This document shows, piece after piece, positions 8,005 through 15,572 of a stretch of DNA of 33,926 nucleotides (its first letter is position 1; each line of letters opens with the position of its first letter). The DNA is taken from assembly GCA_002425405.1 (NCBI GenBank), contig DIME01000185.1:1-33926 (forward strand), read 5' to 3'. Position numbers and translations under genes: made by a program. Source of the stretch: Candidatus Accumulibacter vicinus. Lineage in GTDB: Bacteria; Pseudomonadota; Gammaproteobacteria; Burkholderiales; Rhodocyclaceae. The notes under the pieces are model-generated. The model saw only the letters and a program-made list of their open reading frames with translations. It was not told the origin of the DNA and ran no database searches.

Positions 8005-8609
8005 ACCCTGAACCCGGCCCACTTGCAGCCACCGCTGCCAACACACGACCACAGGCAATCAGTAACGCCCGCATCGCTGCGGTCATGCTGACTGTAGTGG
8101 CCGGCAGCCTGCTGTTTGTCGCCGCGCAGCCGCGGCTATACCGGGCCTTTTGCGAATGGACCGGTCTGTACGACATTGACCGTGCGGAACAGGTTGCAAT
8201 GCCATCGCTCCCGGGACGACCCGTGACGTTGGAGTTTGATGCCAACAGTCATGAGAGTGGGCTGCTCTTTCGTCCCCAAATGAACAGCCTCACGACCAAG
8301 ACTGGCGAGATCGTACACGTGGTCTATCGGGTCGAAAATACGCGCAACAGCACGGTGATCGGACAGGCGGTTCCTAGCTATGGCCCGCAGCATGCAGGAA
8401 GCTATGTGAAGAAGCTGGAGTGCTTTTGCTTCAAGCAGCAAACGTTTGCTCCGCACGAGGTCCGCGAAATGAACGTCGTCTTCCTGCTTGATTCAAAACT
8501 GCCAGATGACGTTGGTACGGTCACACTTTCATATACTTTCTTCGAAGTACCCGTACCGTCGGGTGGCAGCGCGAATTCATCGCCAACACGCAAGGAAAAC
8601 CGGACGTGA
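7986..8609 (+). CDS. ctaG: Cytochrome c oxidase assembly protein CtaG (Cox11 family)
   Basis: CtaG/Cox11 delivers copper to CuB of subunit I. The 207-aa protein has a basic, Ala/Pro-rich cytoplasmic leader, one transmembrane anchor (about residues 31-50) and a periplasmic immunoglobulin-like domain. The copper-binding signature CFCF appears in LECFCFKQQTFAPHE, with the Cox11 sequences YDI near residue 60 and VAVPSYGPQHAGSY-like block before it. The start overlaps the 39-aa gene by 19 nt, and its stop overlaps the DUF2970 start. Confidence 0.95.
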   Translation: MDRQQLNPEPGPLAATAANTRPQAISNARIAAVMLTVVAGSLLFVAAQPRLYRAFCEWTGLYDIDRAEQVAMPSLPGRPVTLEFDANSHESGLLFRPQMNSLTTKTGEIVHVVYRVENTRNSTVIGQAVPSYGPQHAGSYVKKLECFCFKQQTFAPHEVREMNVVFLLDSKLPDDVGTVTLSYTFFEVPVPSGGSANSSPTRKENRT

Positions 8610-8827
8610 ATGATGTGGTCGTGAATCCACAACAACAACCGAAGGGCGGGTTGTTTCGTACCATTCGTACGGTTGCTTGGGGGCTGTTGGGGATACGTGG
8701 GCACAAGCCGTACGCGCACGATGCGCCACCGCTGTCGCCGTTGAAGTTGTTGATCACAGCGCTCGCTTTCATGCTGGTATTTGTGCTTGCACTGGTCAGC
8801 GTGGCAATTTACATCAGTCGTCATTGA
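8606..8827 (+). CDS. DUF2970 small membrane protein
   Basis: The 73-aa product starts at GTG, overlapping the ctaG stop as GTGA, with AAGGAAAAC upstream. It has the DUF2970 features: a GLFRTIRTVAWGLLGIRG segment, then PLSPLKLLITAL leading into one C-terminal transmembrane helix. It is found in cox operons of betaproteobacteria and is assumed to help oxidase assembly or stability; no mechanism is known. A gap of 62 nt follows before coxC. Confidence 0.85.
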   Translation: MNDVVVNPQQQPKGGLFRTIRTVAWGLLGIRGHKPYAHDAPPLSPLKLLITALAFMLVFVLALVSVAIYISRH

Positions 8828-8889
8828 TCGGACGCATGAGAAAAAAGTAACAGGACCATAACGACAAATATGATTTGGAGGGAATCAAG

Positions 8890-9744
8890 ATGAGTTACCC
8901 CGCATCAGCTAGCCGCTATTTCGTTCCCGAGCCTTCGCACTGGCCGGTAGTTGGGTCGCTTGCGTTGCTCTTGCTGGCAACCGGCGCCATTCTGACGTTT
9001 AACTCGATTGCCTACGGCGGTTACTTTTTGCTCGGTGGGTCTGCCGTTCTGACGGTCATGCTGTTTGGCTGGTTTGGACGCGTGATTGGTGAATCGGAAG
9101 GCCAGCGCTATAACCTGCAGGTGGATCGTTCCTTCCGTTGGTCGATGGCCTGGTTTATCTTCTCAGAGGTGATGTTTTTCGCAGCCTTCTTTGGCGCGCT
9201 CTTCTATGTTCGCGTTCTGTCCATTCCTGACCTGGCCAGTGCCGAGCAGGCAGCGCTTTGGGAAGGCTTCAAGAATCAATGGCCAACAGCTGGTCCTGCG
9301 GCCAAGGATGCCTTCACACCGATGCATGCATGGGGCATCCCAGCGATCAATACCCTGCTGCTGCTGAGTTCGGGGGCAACGGTGACCTGGGCGCACTGGG
9401 GATTGGTTGCCAACAAGCGGCAGCAATTGATCATCGGCCTGTTCCTGACCGTGCTGCTTGGCCTGCTCTTCCTGGGCCTGCAGGTTTACGAATACCGTGA
9501 AGCCTATAGCCACTTCAACCTCAAGATGACCACAGGTGTGTACGGTTCAACCTTTTACATGTTGACCGGTTTCCACGGTTTTCATGTGACGCTCGGTGCG
9601 ACAATGTTGATCGTGATCCTTTTGCGGGCAATGAAGGGACATTTCACTCCCGAGCGACACTTTGCCTTTGAAGCCGTTGCCTGGTACTGGCACTTTGTGG
9701 ACGTCGTCTGGCTCGGCTTGTTCGTCGTCGTCTATTGGCTCTAA
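8890..9744 (+). CDS. coxC: Cytochrome c oxidase subunit III
   Basis: Subunit III is a seven-helix membrane protein supporting stability and proton uptake of the aa3-type oxidase. The 284-aa product starts MSYPASASRYFVPEPSHWP, typical of betaproteobacterial CoxC. Family segments include WFIFSEVMFFAAFFGALFY, the HAWGIPAINTLLLLSSGATVTWAH stretch, and the C-terminal GFHGFHVTLG and VAWYWHFVDVVWL. The ATG at 8890 follows GGAGGGAATCAAG. A strong hairpin after the stop (9763-9786) may end the transcript. Confidence 0.96.
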   Translation: MSYPASASRYFVPEPSHWPVVGSLALLLLATGAILTFNSIAYGGYFLLGGSAVLTVMLFGWFGRVIGESEGQRYNLQVDRSFRWSMAWFIFSEVMFFAAFFGALFYVRVLSIPDLASAEQAALWEGFKNQWPTAGPAAKDAFTPMHAWGIPAINTLLLLSSGATVTWAHWGLVANKRQQLIIGLFLTVLLGLLFLGLQVYEYREAYSHFNLKMTTGVYGSTFYMLTGFHGFHVTLGATMLIVILLRAMKGHFTPERHFAFEAVAWYWHFVDVVWLGLFVVVYWL

Positions 9745-9762
9745 CTCTTTCCAACTGACCCC

Positions 9763-9786
9763 GTGGCGCACCAAGCGGTGCGCCAC
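9763..9786. terminator. Hairpin between coxC and the convergent DUF2909 gene
   Basis: A perfect 10-bp stem (GTGGCGCACC / GGTGCGCCAC) with loop AAGC sits between two convergent genes. No T-run follows on either strand, so intrinsic termination is uncertain; it may protect 3' ends. Confidence 0.5.
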
Positions 9787-9797
9787 GCTCGCTGCAA

Positions 9798-9995
9798 TTA
9801 CAGGCGGTCAACAATCCAGCCGAACCAGTGCGCGGCCATCAATAGTAGAAACAGTCCGAACGAAAGACCGACACGCAAGGATAGTGCCTTGACCGCTCTG
9901 TTCTTGTCTGGGCCGTGATCGCGATAGATATAGACCAGAGCGCTGCCGAGACTGGCGATGATCCCGACCAGCATCAGCATGACAAAGATGCGCAT
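9798..9995 (-). CDS. DUF2909 twin-transmembrane protein
   Basis: A 65-aa protein with two hydrophobic helices (about 3-24 and 40-62) separated by a short charged loop YRDHGPDKNRAVKALSLRVG, matching DUF2909 small membrane proteins that sit between coxC and SURF1 in many betaproteobacteria. Here it is on the opposite strand from both neighbours, which is its usual arrangement. The ATG at 9995 has AGAAGGAGAA upstream. Function unknown; association with oxidase assembly is by context only. Confidence 0.8.
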   Translation of the reverse strand: MRIFVMLMLVGIIASLGSALVYIYRDHGPDKNRAVKALSLRVGLSFGLFLLLMAAHWFGWIVDRL

Positions 9996-10040
9996 GGATT
10001 CTCCTTCTGAAATGCCACAGTCTACCCTAGTCTAGGACGC

Positions 10041-10784
10041 ATGGTCCGCATACGACAACAACCTGAGCACAGCCGTTCTGCCGATGTCGATCTTCCCCTC
10101 CTCAAGCGCGCGCCTCTGCGCCTGCTGCTGATCATTTTGGTCGTTCTGACGTGCCTCGCCATGTCCCGCCTGCAACTCTGGCGTGCGGAGACTCGGGGCG
10201 AACGCTTCGCGCGCGAGCAGACCGCCCTCATCTCAACACCCATTATTTTGTCGGCTCAGCAGCGCGACCTCGAGAGTCTGATCGACAGGGCGGTGACCGC
10301 ACGCGGTCACTGGCTTACAGAGAAAACGATTTTTCTGGATAACAAGATCTATCGCAGTCGCCCCGGCTATCATGTGCTCACGCCTTTACAATTGTCGGGT
10401 AGCCACTCCGTCGTATTGGTCAATCGCGGCTGGATCCCTGCACCGCGACTACGCTCCGAGGTTCCATCCATTGCCTCGCCGACAGGTGAAATCGAGATTA
10501 CCGGAGTGGCTCACAACTTTGAAACCAGAATATTCGAATTGCAGAATACCTCGCCGGAAGGACCCGTCTGGCAACATGTACGGGAAGCAGATTATCGCCA
10601 GCTTAGTGGCTTGGACGCATTACCGGTGATTCTGATGCAAACGGCTGCGAACGGCGATGGTCTGGTCCGTGATTGGGCCACGCCCGACAATCCCGCGATC
10701 AAACACTATGGCTATGCGGCAATGTGGCTGGTATTCGCGCTCATGGCTGCAGTTTACGGCGTCCTTGCAAGGACAGTACAATGA
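10041..10784 (+). CDS. SURF1-family cytochrome oxidase assembly protein
   Basis: SURF1 helps insert heme a into subunit I. The 247-aa protein has the family's layout: an N-terminal transmembrane helix (about 24-43) followed by LQLWRAETRGERF, a periplasmic loop with ARGHWLTEKTIFLDNKIYRSRPGYHVLTPLQL and VLVNRGWIPAP, and a second helix at the C-terminus after PAIKHYGYAAMWLVFAL. Its stop overlaps the ATG of the SCO-like gene by 4 nt. The ATG at 10041 lacks a clear ribosome site; a start a few codons downstream is not available without losing the basic leader. Confidence 0.93.
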   Translation: MVRIRQQPEHSRSADVDLPLLKRAPLRLLLIILVVLTCLAMSRLQLWRAETRGERFAREQTALISTPIILSAQQRDLESLIDRAVTARGHWLTEKTIFLDNKIYRSRPGYHVLTPLQLSGSHSVVLVNRGWIPAPRLRSEVPSIASPTGEIEITGVAHNFETRIFELQNTSPEGPVWQHVREADYRQLSGLDALPVILMQTAANGDGLVRDWATPDNPAIKHYGYAAMWLVFALMAAVYGVLARTVQ

Positions 10785-11398
10785 CCTCCGAGAAACAGGC
10801 GGGAGAGGATGTCCCTGTGAGCCAATCACTCGCCTCTGTTACCACAGCTTCGAACCCGACCAAGGGTCGATTGATACTGCTAGCGATCGTTGCGATAGGC
10901 GCGTTGCCGCTTCTTGCCGCGCTGTATTTTCGCTATGTCTCACCACCGGAGGTCAAGGCAACGGTTGGTCTGCCACTTGAGCCCGTAGCGCTCCCGTTTG
11001 AATTCCTGCGACGCTCCGATGGGAAGCAGCTGGAGCATCGAGAAGTCAGCGGCAAGTGGCTGGTGATTTTTGCGGCGCCCGGCGACTGCGATGCACGGTG
11101 CCAGCACACACTTTATCTGACGCGGCAGGCGCGCACCGCACAGGGACGCAATATGGAACGGATCGACCGCCTTTGGCTGATCACCGATGCCACGCCACCC
11201 GCCGCAACCCTGTTGGCGGCTCACCCTGACCTGGTTCTGGTTTACGCGACAGACGCCAAGCTGATGGACCTTCTTGGGGGACATCAAAGCCGCCATATCA
11301 ATCTGGTAGACCGACGTGGCCTGGTGGTCTTTCGCTACCCTGACAATCCTGACCCCACGGCCTTCATCCGCGAACTCGGGAAACTGGTCAAGCTTTGA
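10781..11398 (+). CDS. SCO-like thioredoxin-fold membrane protein of the cox operon
   Basis: The 205-aa protein (start MTSEKQAGED, overlapping the SURF1 stop) has one transmembrane helix (about residues 29-49) and a periplasmic domain. That domain contains WLVIFAAPGDCDARCQHTLY, giving a CxxxC pair like SCO copper chaperones, and SRHINLVDRRGLVVF, where the His may correspond to the third SCO copper ligand. The CxxxC lacks the Pro that follows in classical SCO (CPTT), and sequence similarity elsewhere is low. It probably acts in CuA or CuB assembly of the aa3-type oxidase. Confidence 0.75.
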   Translation: MTSEKQAGEDVPVSQSLASVTTASNPTKGRLILLAIVAIGALPLLAALYFRYVSPPEVKATVGLPLEPVALPFEFLRRSDGKQLEHREVSGKWLVIFAAPGDCDARCQHTLYLTRQARTAQGRNMERIDRLWLITDATPPAATLLAAHPDLVLVYATDAKLMDLLGGHQSRHINLVDRRGLVVFRYPDNPDPTAFIRELGKLVKL

Positions 11399-11456
11399 CG
11401 ACAGGAATGGCTTACCACTCCCTGCGCCTCGGGAGGCTCAGAACCAGATTCTCAGG

Positions 11457-12317
11457 TCAATCTTTTTCCACTAGGGAAGTCAAATTCGCCCGCATCTTCT
11501 GCATCGCCTTGACTTCGATCTGGCGAATTCGCTCGGCAGAGACGCCGAATTCCGCCGCAAGTTCGTGCAAGGTTGCCGAGTGGTCATCAGTCAGCCAACG
11601 CGCCTCGACAATGCGACGGCTACGCGGATCGAGAACGGCCAGCGCACTTTGCAGTCCATCATTCTGCAAGTACATACGCGCACGGGATTCAAGCACATGG
11701 AGTGGTTCACTCGAATGGTCGGAGAGATAGGCAATCGGAGCAAACGCGTCCTCATCGTCATTGTTGCCTTCCAGCGCCAGATCATGACCTGATAGTCGAG
11801 TGTCCATCTCGATCACCTCGTCCGGTTTGACGGACAAGCGATGCGCAATATCCGCCACCTGCAACGAACTAAGGCCCTCGCTATTCGCTTTCATGCCGCG
11901 CAGATTGAAGAACAGCTTGCGCTGCGCCTTGGTCGTTGCCACTTTGACCATCCGCCAGTTCTTCAAGACGTACTCATGAATCTCCGCCTTGATCCAGTGG
12001 ATGGCGAACGAAACCAAGCGCACTCCGCGCTTAGGGTCGAAACGCTTCACCGCTTTCATCAGGCCGATATTACCTTCCTGAATCAGATCGGCGTGTGACA
12101 GGCCGTATCCGAGGTACCCGCGCGCGATGGCAATGACTAAACGGAGATGCGAAAGGATCAACTGCCGTGCCGCATCGAGATCTTCCTCCTCGCGAAAGCG
12201 GGTAGCCAGACGAAACTCTTCTTCCTCGCTGAGTAGCGGAAATTGCCTGACCGCCTGGATATAAGCATCAATGCTGCCGACTGCAGCAGCCGTCGGAAAA
12301 GCCAAGGCTTGCGTCAT
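11457..12317 (-). CDS. rpoH: RNA polymerase sigma-32 (heat-shock sigma factor)
   Basis: RpoH directs RNA polymerase to heat-shock promoters. The 286-aa product has sigma region 1.2/2.1 (VGSIDAYIQAVRQFPLLSEEEEF), region 2.2-2.4 (LIQEGNIGLMKAVKRFDP, FAIHWIKAEIHEYVL), the RpoH box AQRKLFFNLR that distinguishes sigma-32 from other sigma-70 members, and a region 4 helix-turn-helix (TLHELAAEFGVSAERIRQIEV). A ribosome site AAGGAGG lies 9 nt before the ATG. Its promoter carries a perfect CIRCE operator, so HrcA control is added to RpoH's usual post-translational regulation. Confidence 0.97.
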   Translation of the reverse strand: MTQALAFPTAAAVGSIDAYIQAVRQFPLLSEEEEFRLATRFREEEDLDAARQLILSHLRLVIAIARGYLGYGLSHADLIQEGNIGLMKAVKRFDPKRGVRLVSFAIHWIKAEIHEYVLKNWRMVKVATTKAQRKLFFNLRGMKANSEGLSSLQVADIAHRLSVKPDEVIEMDTRLSGHDLALEGNNDDEDAFAPIAYLSDHSSEPLHVLESRARMYLQNDGLQSALAVLDPRSRRIVEARWLTDDHSATLHELAAEFGVSAERIRQIEVKAMQKMRANLTSLVEKD

Positions 12318-12358
12318 AGGATAATTCCTCCTTCACGTTACTGGTTATGGATTCTATT

Positions 12359-12385
12359 TTAGCACTCAATGCCTGAGAGTGCTAA
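12359..12385. promoter_or_regulatory. CIRCE operator (HrcA site) in the rpoH promoter
   Basis: TTAGCACTC-N9-GAGTGCTAA is an exact CIRCE element. On the minus strand it overlaps a plausible promoter: TTAGCA as -35 and TAAAAT (12356-12361) as -10, 18 nt apart. HrcA bound here would block polymerase. hrcA is not in this window. Confidence 0.92.
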
Positions 12386-12452
12386 TTGACAGGATAGTTC
12401 GTCTGGCCCAATCCCTACACCAGAACTGCGGCGAAAAATTTTCCCCCTTTGC

Positions 12453-12482
12453 TGTAAGTAATTCCGCAGTGAAAACGTCTAA
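12453..12482 (+). promoter_or_regulatory. ECF-sigma-like promoter of the bufferin operon
   Basis: TGTAAG and CGTCTAA, 17 nt apart, resemble the -35/-10 elements of ECF-sigma promoters. A start near 12488 would give a leader of about 63 nt before the precursor gene. No ECF sigma gene is in the window; the assignment rests on the motif only. Confidence 0.45.
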
Positions 12483-12550
12483 GCAATGTCAGAGAACTGG
12501 TTAAAGAACGGCCAGCTTTGACCCAATCCATCCAATGAAAGGAAAATCAA

Positions 12551-12811
12551 ATGTCAAATCAACTGTCTGGTGTCGCTATCGCTGCTACTGCGGCAGCCCT
12601 TCTTGCCACTGGCAGCATCATGATGCCCAGCGTTCACGCCGCGGAAGGAGGCTCGGTACACTGTGCCGGCATCAATTCGTGCAAGGGTCATTCCGAATGC
12701 AAAACAGCCAAGAGCGAGTGCAAAGGAACGAATGCCTGCAAGGGCCAAGGCTGGGTAACCAAGGCCAGCGCCAAGGAATGCACCGATGCGGGCGGCAAGG
12801 TAGTCAAGTAA
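12551..12811 (+). CDS. bufA2: Bufferin-type (BufA2-like) periplasmic Cys-rich precursor peptide
   Basis: The 86-aa product has a signal peptide (about 1-30, ending VHA-A) and a mature part with six cysteines in regular CxG/CKG/CKT units (HCAGINSCKGHSEC, SECKGTNACKGQGW, ECTDAGGK). This matches the bufferin precursor family, RiPPs exported to the periplasm whose cysteines are modified by the adjacent DUF692 (MNIO) enzyme and which bind copper; that knowledge is from published work on Caulobacter. The ribosome site AAAGGAAAA precedes the ATG. It leads the operon bufA2-bufB-bufC-CWC protein. Assignment to BufA2 rather than BufA1 is by remembered motif. Confidence 0.85.
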   Translation: MSNQLSGVAIAATAAALLATGSIMMPSVHAAEGGSVHCAGINSCKGHSECKTAKSECKGTNACKGQGWVTKASAKECTDAGGKVVK

Positions 12812-12897
12812 GCTGCTGCAATGCGGCGTGACCGGGCTGTGACCGGGCTGCCACCGGCCAACGGTCACGCCCCCGGTGCCAACCTGAAGGAGGGGCA

Positions 12898-13731
12898 ATG
12901 CGCAAGACCCTTAACGGCTTCGGCCTAGGCCTTCGTACTGAACATTATCGGGATTTTGTCGAGTCTCCATGGCATGTGGACTGGCTTGAGATCATTTCCG
13001 AGAACTATCTCGTCGCGGGGGGTAAACCCCTTTACTATCTCGATCGCATCCGCCGCGACTATCCGATGGTGATGCACGGTGTTTCGCTCTCGATTGGCAG
13101 CTGCGATGCCCTTGATTCTGCGTACTTGCGGCAGTTGCGAGCGCTGGTCGACCGCGTTGAGCCTGCCTGGGTTTCGGACCATCTGTGCTGGACCGGAACC
13201 GGATCGTTGAACCTCCACGATCTGTTGCCACTGCCTTACACCGAGGCCACCCTGCGGCAACTCGAGCCACGCGTGGCACAGGTACAGGAGGCTCTCGGCC
13301 AACCACTATTGCTGGAGAACGTTTCCAGCTATGTACGCTACCGCGCCGACGAGATGAGCGAATGGGAGTTCATCCGCGAATTGGTCAGGCGTACTGGCTG
13401 TGAGTTGCTGCTCGACGTGAATAATGTTTACGTGAGCAGCGTCAATCACCATTTCAATCCGCACACCTTCATTGATGCCATGCCGCTTACTGCAGTTCGC
13501 CAGATCCATCTTGCCGGACACGAGGAGCATGGCAGTTACCTCATCGATACCCATGATCAACCGATTTGCGAGGCAGTCTTTGATTTGTACCTATATACAG
13601 TTAAACGACTTGGTTCGATACCAACGATGATCGAACGCGACGACAACATTCCACCACTCGCGGAACTCATCGCTGAACTCGACTGCGTTCGTGCGCTGGC
13701 ACAGCGCATCCAGACCGAACAGGCAGCATGA
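12898..13731 (+). CDS. bufB: DUF692 multinuclear non-heme iron oxidase (MNIO), bufferin-modifying
   Basis: MNIO enzymes are TIM-barrel proteins with two or three iron ions that oxidatively modify precursor cysteines. The 277-aa product starts RKTLNGFGLGLRTEHY and holds the family's metal-site segments: MHGVSLSIGS (H60), VSDHLCW (H95), LLENVSSY (E140, N141), LDVNNVYVSSVNH, IHLAGHEEH, DTHDQP and IERDDNIP. A good ribosome site (AAGGAGGGG) lies upstream. The 86-nt gap from the precursor contains repeated TGACCGGGCTG units that could fold. The stop overlaps the DUF2063 start, implying coupled translation. Confidence 0.95.
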   Translation: MRKTLNGFGLGLRTEHYRDFVESPWHVDWLEIISENYLVAGGKPLYYLDRIRRDYPMVMHGVSLSIGSCDALDSAYLRQLRALVDRVEPAWVSDHLCWTGTGSLNLHDLLPLPYTEATLRQLEPRVAQVQEALGQPLLLENVSSYVRYRADEMSEWEFIRELVRRTGCELLLDVNNVYVSSVNHHFNPHTFIDAMPLTAVRQIHLAGHEEHGSYLIDTHDQPICEAVFDLYLYTVKRLGSIPTMIERDDNIPPLAELIAELDCVRALAQRIQTEQAA

Positions 13732-14495
13732 GCACCCTGGCCGATTTGCAGCAGCGCTTCCAGCAGAGCATTCTGCGTGACCATTCCACTCCGGGCCTAT
13801 TTGCTGCGGAGGGAGCGCTGCTGGCGGGAGGGGGAATGGGCGTTTACCTGCAGGCTTACCGTGCCCGCCTGACGGCGGCTCTGGGAGACAATTTCCTGGT
13901 TCTGCAGCGGGCACTCGGCGATGACGCCTTTGCTGTTCTGGCGCACGCGTATATCGATGCGCATCCATCGCATTTCCGTTCGATTCGCTGGTTCGGCCAC
14001 AGGCTGGTGGAGTTTCTTGCTGCTGCCCCGGAACGTTTACCACATCCGGCGGTGCTTGACCTGGCACGGATGGACTGGGCAATGCGTACGGCCTTCGATG
14101 CTGCAGATGCCGCCGCCCTGACCGCCGACGATCTTGCTGCGTTGCAGCTTGAAGACTGGCCCCAACGGCGATTCACCCCCCTTCCCTCCTTGCAGATGAT
14201 CGATCTGGCGTGGTGTGTCGAGCCGATCTGGAAAGCGCTCGATGCGGATGCCGCAACCACTAGCGAGGAACCGAAACCATTGGCACATGTACTGCTGATC
14301 TGGCGGCCGACGCTCGATTGCTGCTGGCGGTCTTCCGATACCTGCGAAGCAGCGGCCCTGCGGGCCTTGACCCAGGGGGCCAGTTTCGCCGACTGTTGTA
14401 CGGTGATTGCCGAATCCGGAGTACCGGAACCGGCGCAGACGGCTGCCGCTTTTCTCCAGCGCTGGATCGCCGAGGGCCTTCTGGGTAAGGAATGA
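13728..14495 (+). CDS. bufC: DUF2063 bufferin-maturation partner protein
   Basis: The 255-aa protein begins with the DUF2063 domain (about residues 5-95): LQQRFQQSIL, then GGMGVYLQAYRARLTAALGDNFLVLQRALG, and HPSHFRSIRWFGHRLVEFL. The C-terminal part is less conserved and mostly helical. DUF2063 proteins are encoded with DUF692 enzymes and supply the precursor-recognition partner in bufferin systems. Start ATGA overlaps the bufB stop. Identification is strong by domain and context. Confidence 0.92.
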   Translation: MSTLADLQQRFQQSILRDHSTPGLFAAEGALLAGGGMGVYLQAYRARLTAALGDNFLVLQRALGDDAFAVLAHAYIDAHPSHFRSIRWFGHRLVEFLAAAPERLPHPAVLDLARMDWAMRTAFDAADAAALTADDLAALQLEDWPQRRFTPLPSLQMIDLAWCVEPIWKALDADAATTSEEPKPLAHVLLIWRPTLDCCWRSSDTCEAAALRALTQGASFADCCTVIAESGVPEPAQTAAAFLQRWIAEGLLGKE

Positions 14496-14502
14496 GCGGA
14501 AC

Positions 14503-14712
14503 ATGCCCATACTCCCGGGAAACCCCATGACGACGAGGTGTACGGACTGCGGCACCGCCTTTGTCTGCGGTGCGGTAGCCGGTCTCCCCAGTTGCTGGTG
14601 TATGAAAAAACCGACGCTCTCCCTCGAAGCGAGCGCGGCTGCCGCCGGCTGTTACTGCCCGGCCTGTCTGGAGCAACGGCTCAGCGCTCAGGCATCCGCT
14701 CCGGAAGCATGA
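14503..14712 (+). CDS. Cysteine-rich CWC-type small protein
   Basis: A 69-aa product has nine cysteines arranged as CTDCG, CGAV...SCWC and CYCPACL, the pattern of the cysteine-rich CWC family (possible metal binding, function unknown). Start ATG at 14503 is 8 nt after bufC with AAGGA about 11 nt upstream; an alternative ATG is at 14527. It could belong to the bufferin operon. The 3' end overlaps convergent nudB by 32 nt. Confidence 0.75.
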   Translation: MPILPGNPMTTRCTDCGTAFVCGAVAGLPSCWCMKKPTLSLEASAAAAGCYCPACLEQRLSAQASAPEA

Positions 14713-15130
14713 GAATCGCGTCGCGGTTGCTCCACGAAAAACACTTCCCAGCCGCTTCGCGCCACGGCAACCAGCAGTAACGCAAGTGCTCTTCGACAGC
14801 AAGGGTGACCGGCTGTGCTGCCGGAAGCAGCAGAGAGAAGACATGCTCGGTATTGTGCAGGATACCCGGAGCATAACGATGGCGCCATTCGGCAAAAATC
14901 TCGTAGCGATTGCTGAGCTGCCAATCCACAAGGCCCTCGGCAAGTACCCTGATCCCGGTTTCCTCTCCGACTTCACGGACGGCAGTGGTCAACAATGGCT
15001 CGCCCTCTTCCTGGCTGCCAGTCACGGACTGCCAGTAGCCTGCATGGGCAGCGCGTTCGAGCAGCAGTACCTGCAAGTCCCGCGTATGGATCACCACCAG
15101 CACCGACACCGGCTGCTTGTATTGCTTCAT
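14681..15130 (-). CDS. nudB: Dihydroneopterin triphosphate diphosphatase (Nudix)
   Basis: NudB removes pyrophosphate from dihydroneopterin triphosphate in folate synthesis. The 149-aa protein starts YKQPVSVLVVIHT and carries the Nudix box GSQEEGEPLLTTAVREVGEETGI. Further NudB features are the aromatic WRHRYAPGILHNTEHVFSLLLP region and the WLPWREAAGKCFSWSNRDAI end. The start overlaps the barstar-like stop by 4 nt. It ends the minus-strand series that begins with fmdB. Confidence 0.93.
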   Translation of the reverse strand: MKQYKQPVSVLVVIHTRDLQVLLLERAAHAGYWQSVTGSQEEGEPLLTTAVREVGEETGIRVLAEGLVDWQLSNRYEIFAEWRHRYAPGILHNTEHVFSLLLPAAQPVTLAVEEHLRYCWLPWREAAGKCFSWSNRDAILMLPERMPER

Positions 15131-15570
15131 GCCAGAATCGGGAGAGCCGCCAGTCCGTCAACACGAAGATCGTAAAATACCCACATTGGTAAATCCTGCA
15201 AGCGCCATTCGGCAATGGCCGCGGCAAACACCTCGTTTACCGCATGAAAAGACGCCGGATCCTGGGCTTGCAGGATTTCAGCCCGGGTGATGATCAGGAC
15301 ATAACCGGCGGCCTCAAACCACGAAAAATCGGTCAGACAATCCTTGAGGGCATCCAGGTTATGTCCGTACCACTCGGGCAAATCGAGATCTCGTCCGAGT
15401 GTCGAAAGTACGATGTCGATGCGGTCAGAGTCGTCAAAACTGATGTCAAAACAGGCGAAGCCGGCCGCTTCCGCAGCAGCTTTGACGACCCTGTGACCAG
15501 TCAAAGGCAGATGGTAAATACCGGCCTGTGTTGCATCCTCAAGCAGGTTCTGCAAGTCGTTCTGGCTCAT
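15127..15570 (-). CDS. Barstar-family ribonuclease inhibitor
   Basis: The 147-aa protein has the barstar fold signature in its middle: FDISFDDSDRIDIVLSTLGRDLDLPEWYGHNLDALKDCLTDFSW, including the WYGxNLDALxDCL motif that inserts into the active site of barnase-like RNases. It starts 2 nt after the stop of the secreted RNase gene, so the pair is translated together. The N-terminal 40 residues are an extension compared with classical barstar (about 90 aa). It most likely protects the cytoplasm from the co-encoded enzyme. Confidence 0.9.
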   Translation of the reverse strand: MSQNDLQNLLEDATQAGIYHLPLTGHRVVKAAAEAAGFACFDISFDDSDRIDIVLSTLGRDLDLPEWYGHNLDALKDCLTDFSWFEAAGYVLIITRAEILQAQDPASFHAVNEVFAAAIAEWRLQDLPMWVFYDLRVDGLAALPILA

Positions 15571-15572
15571 GG

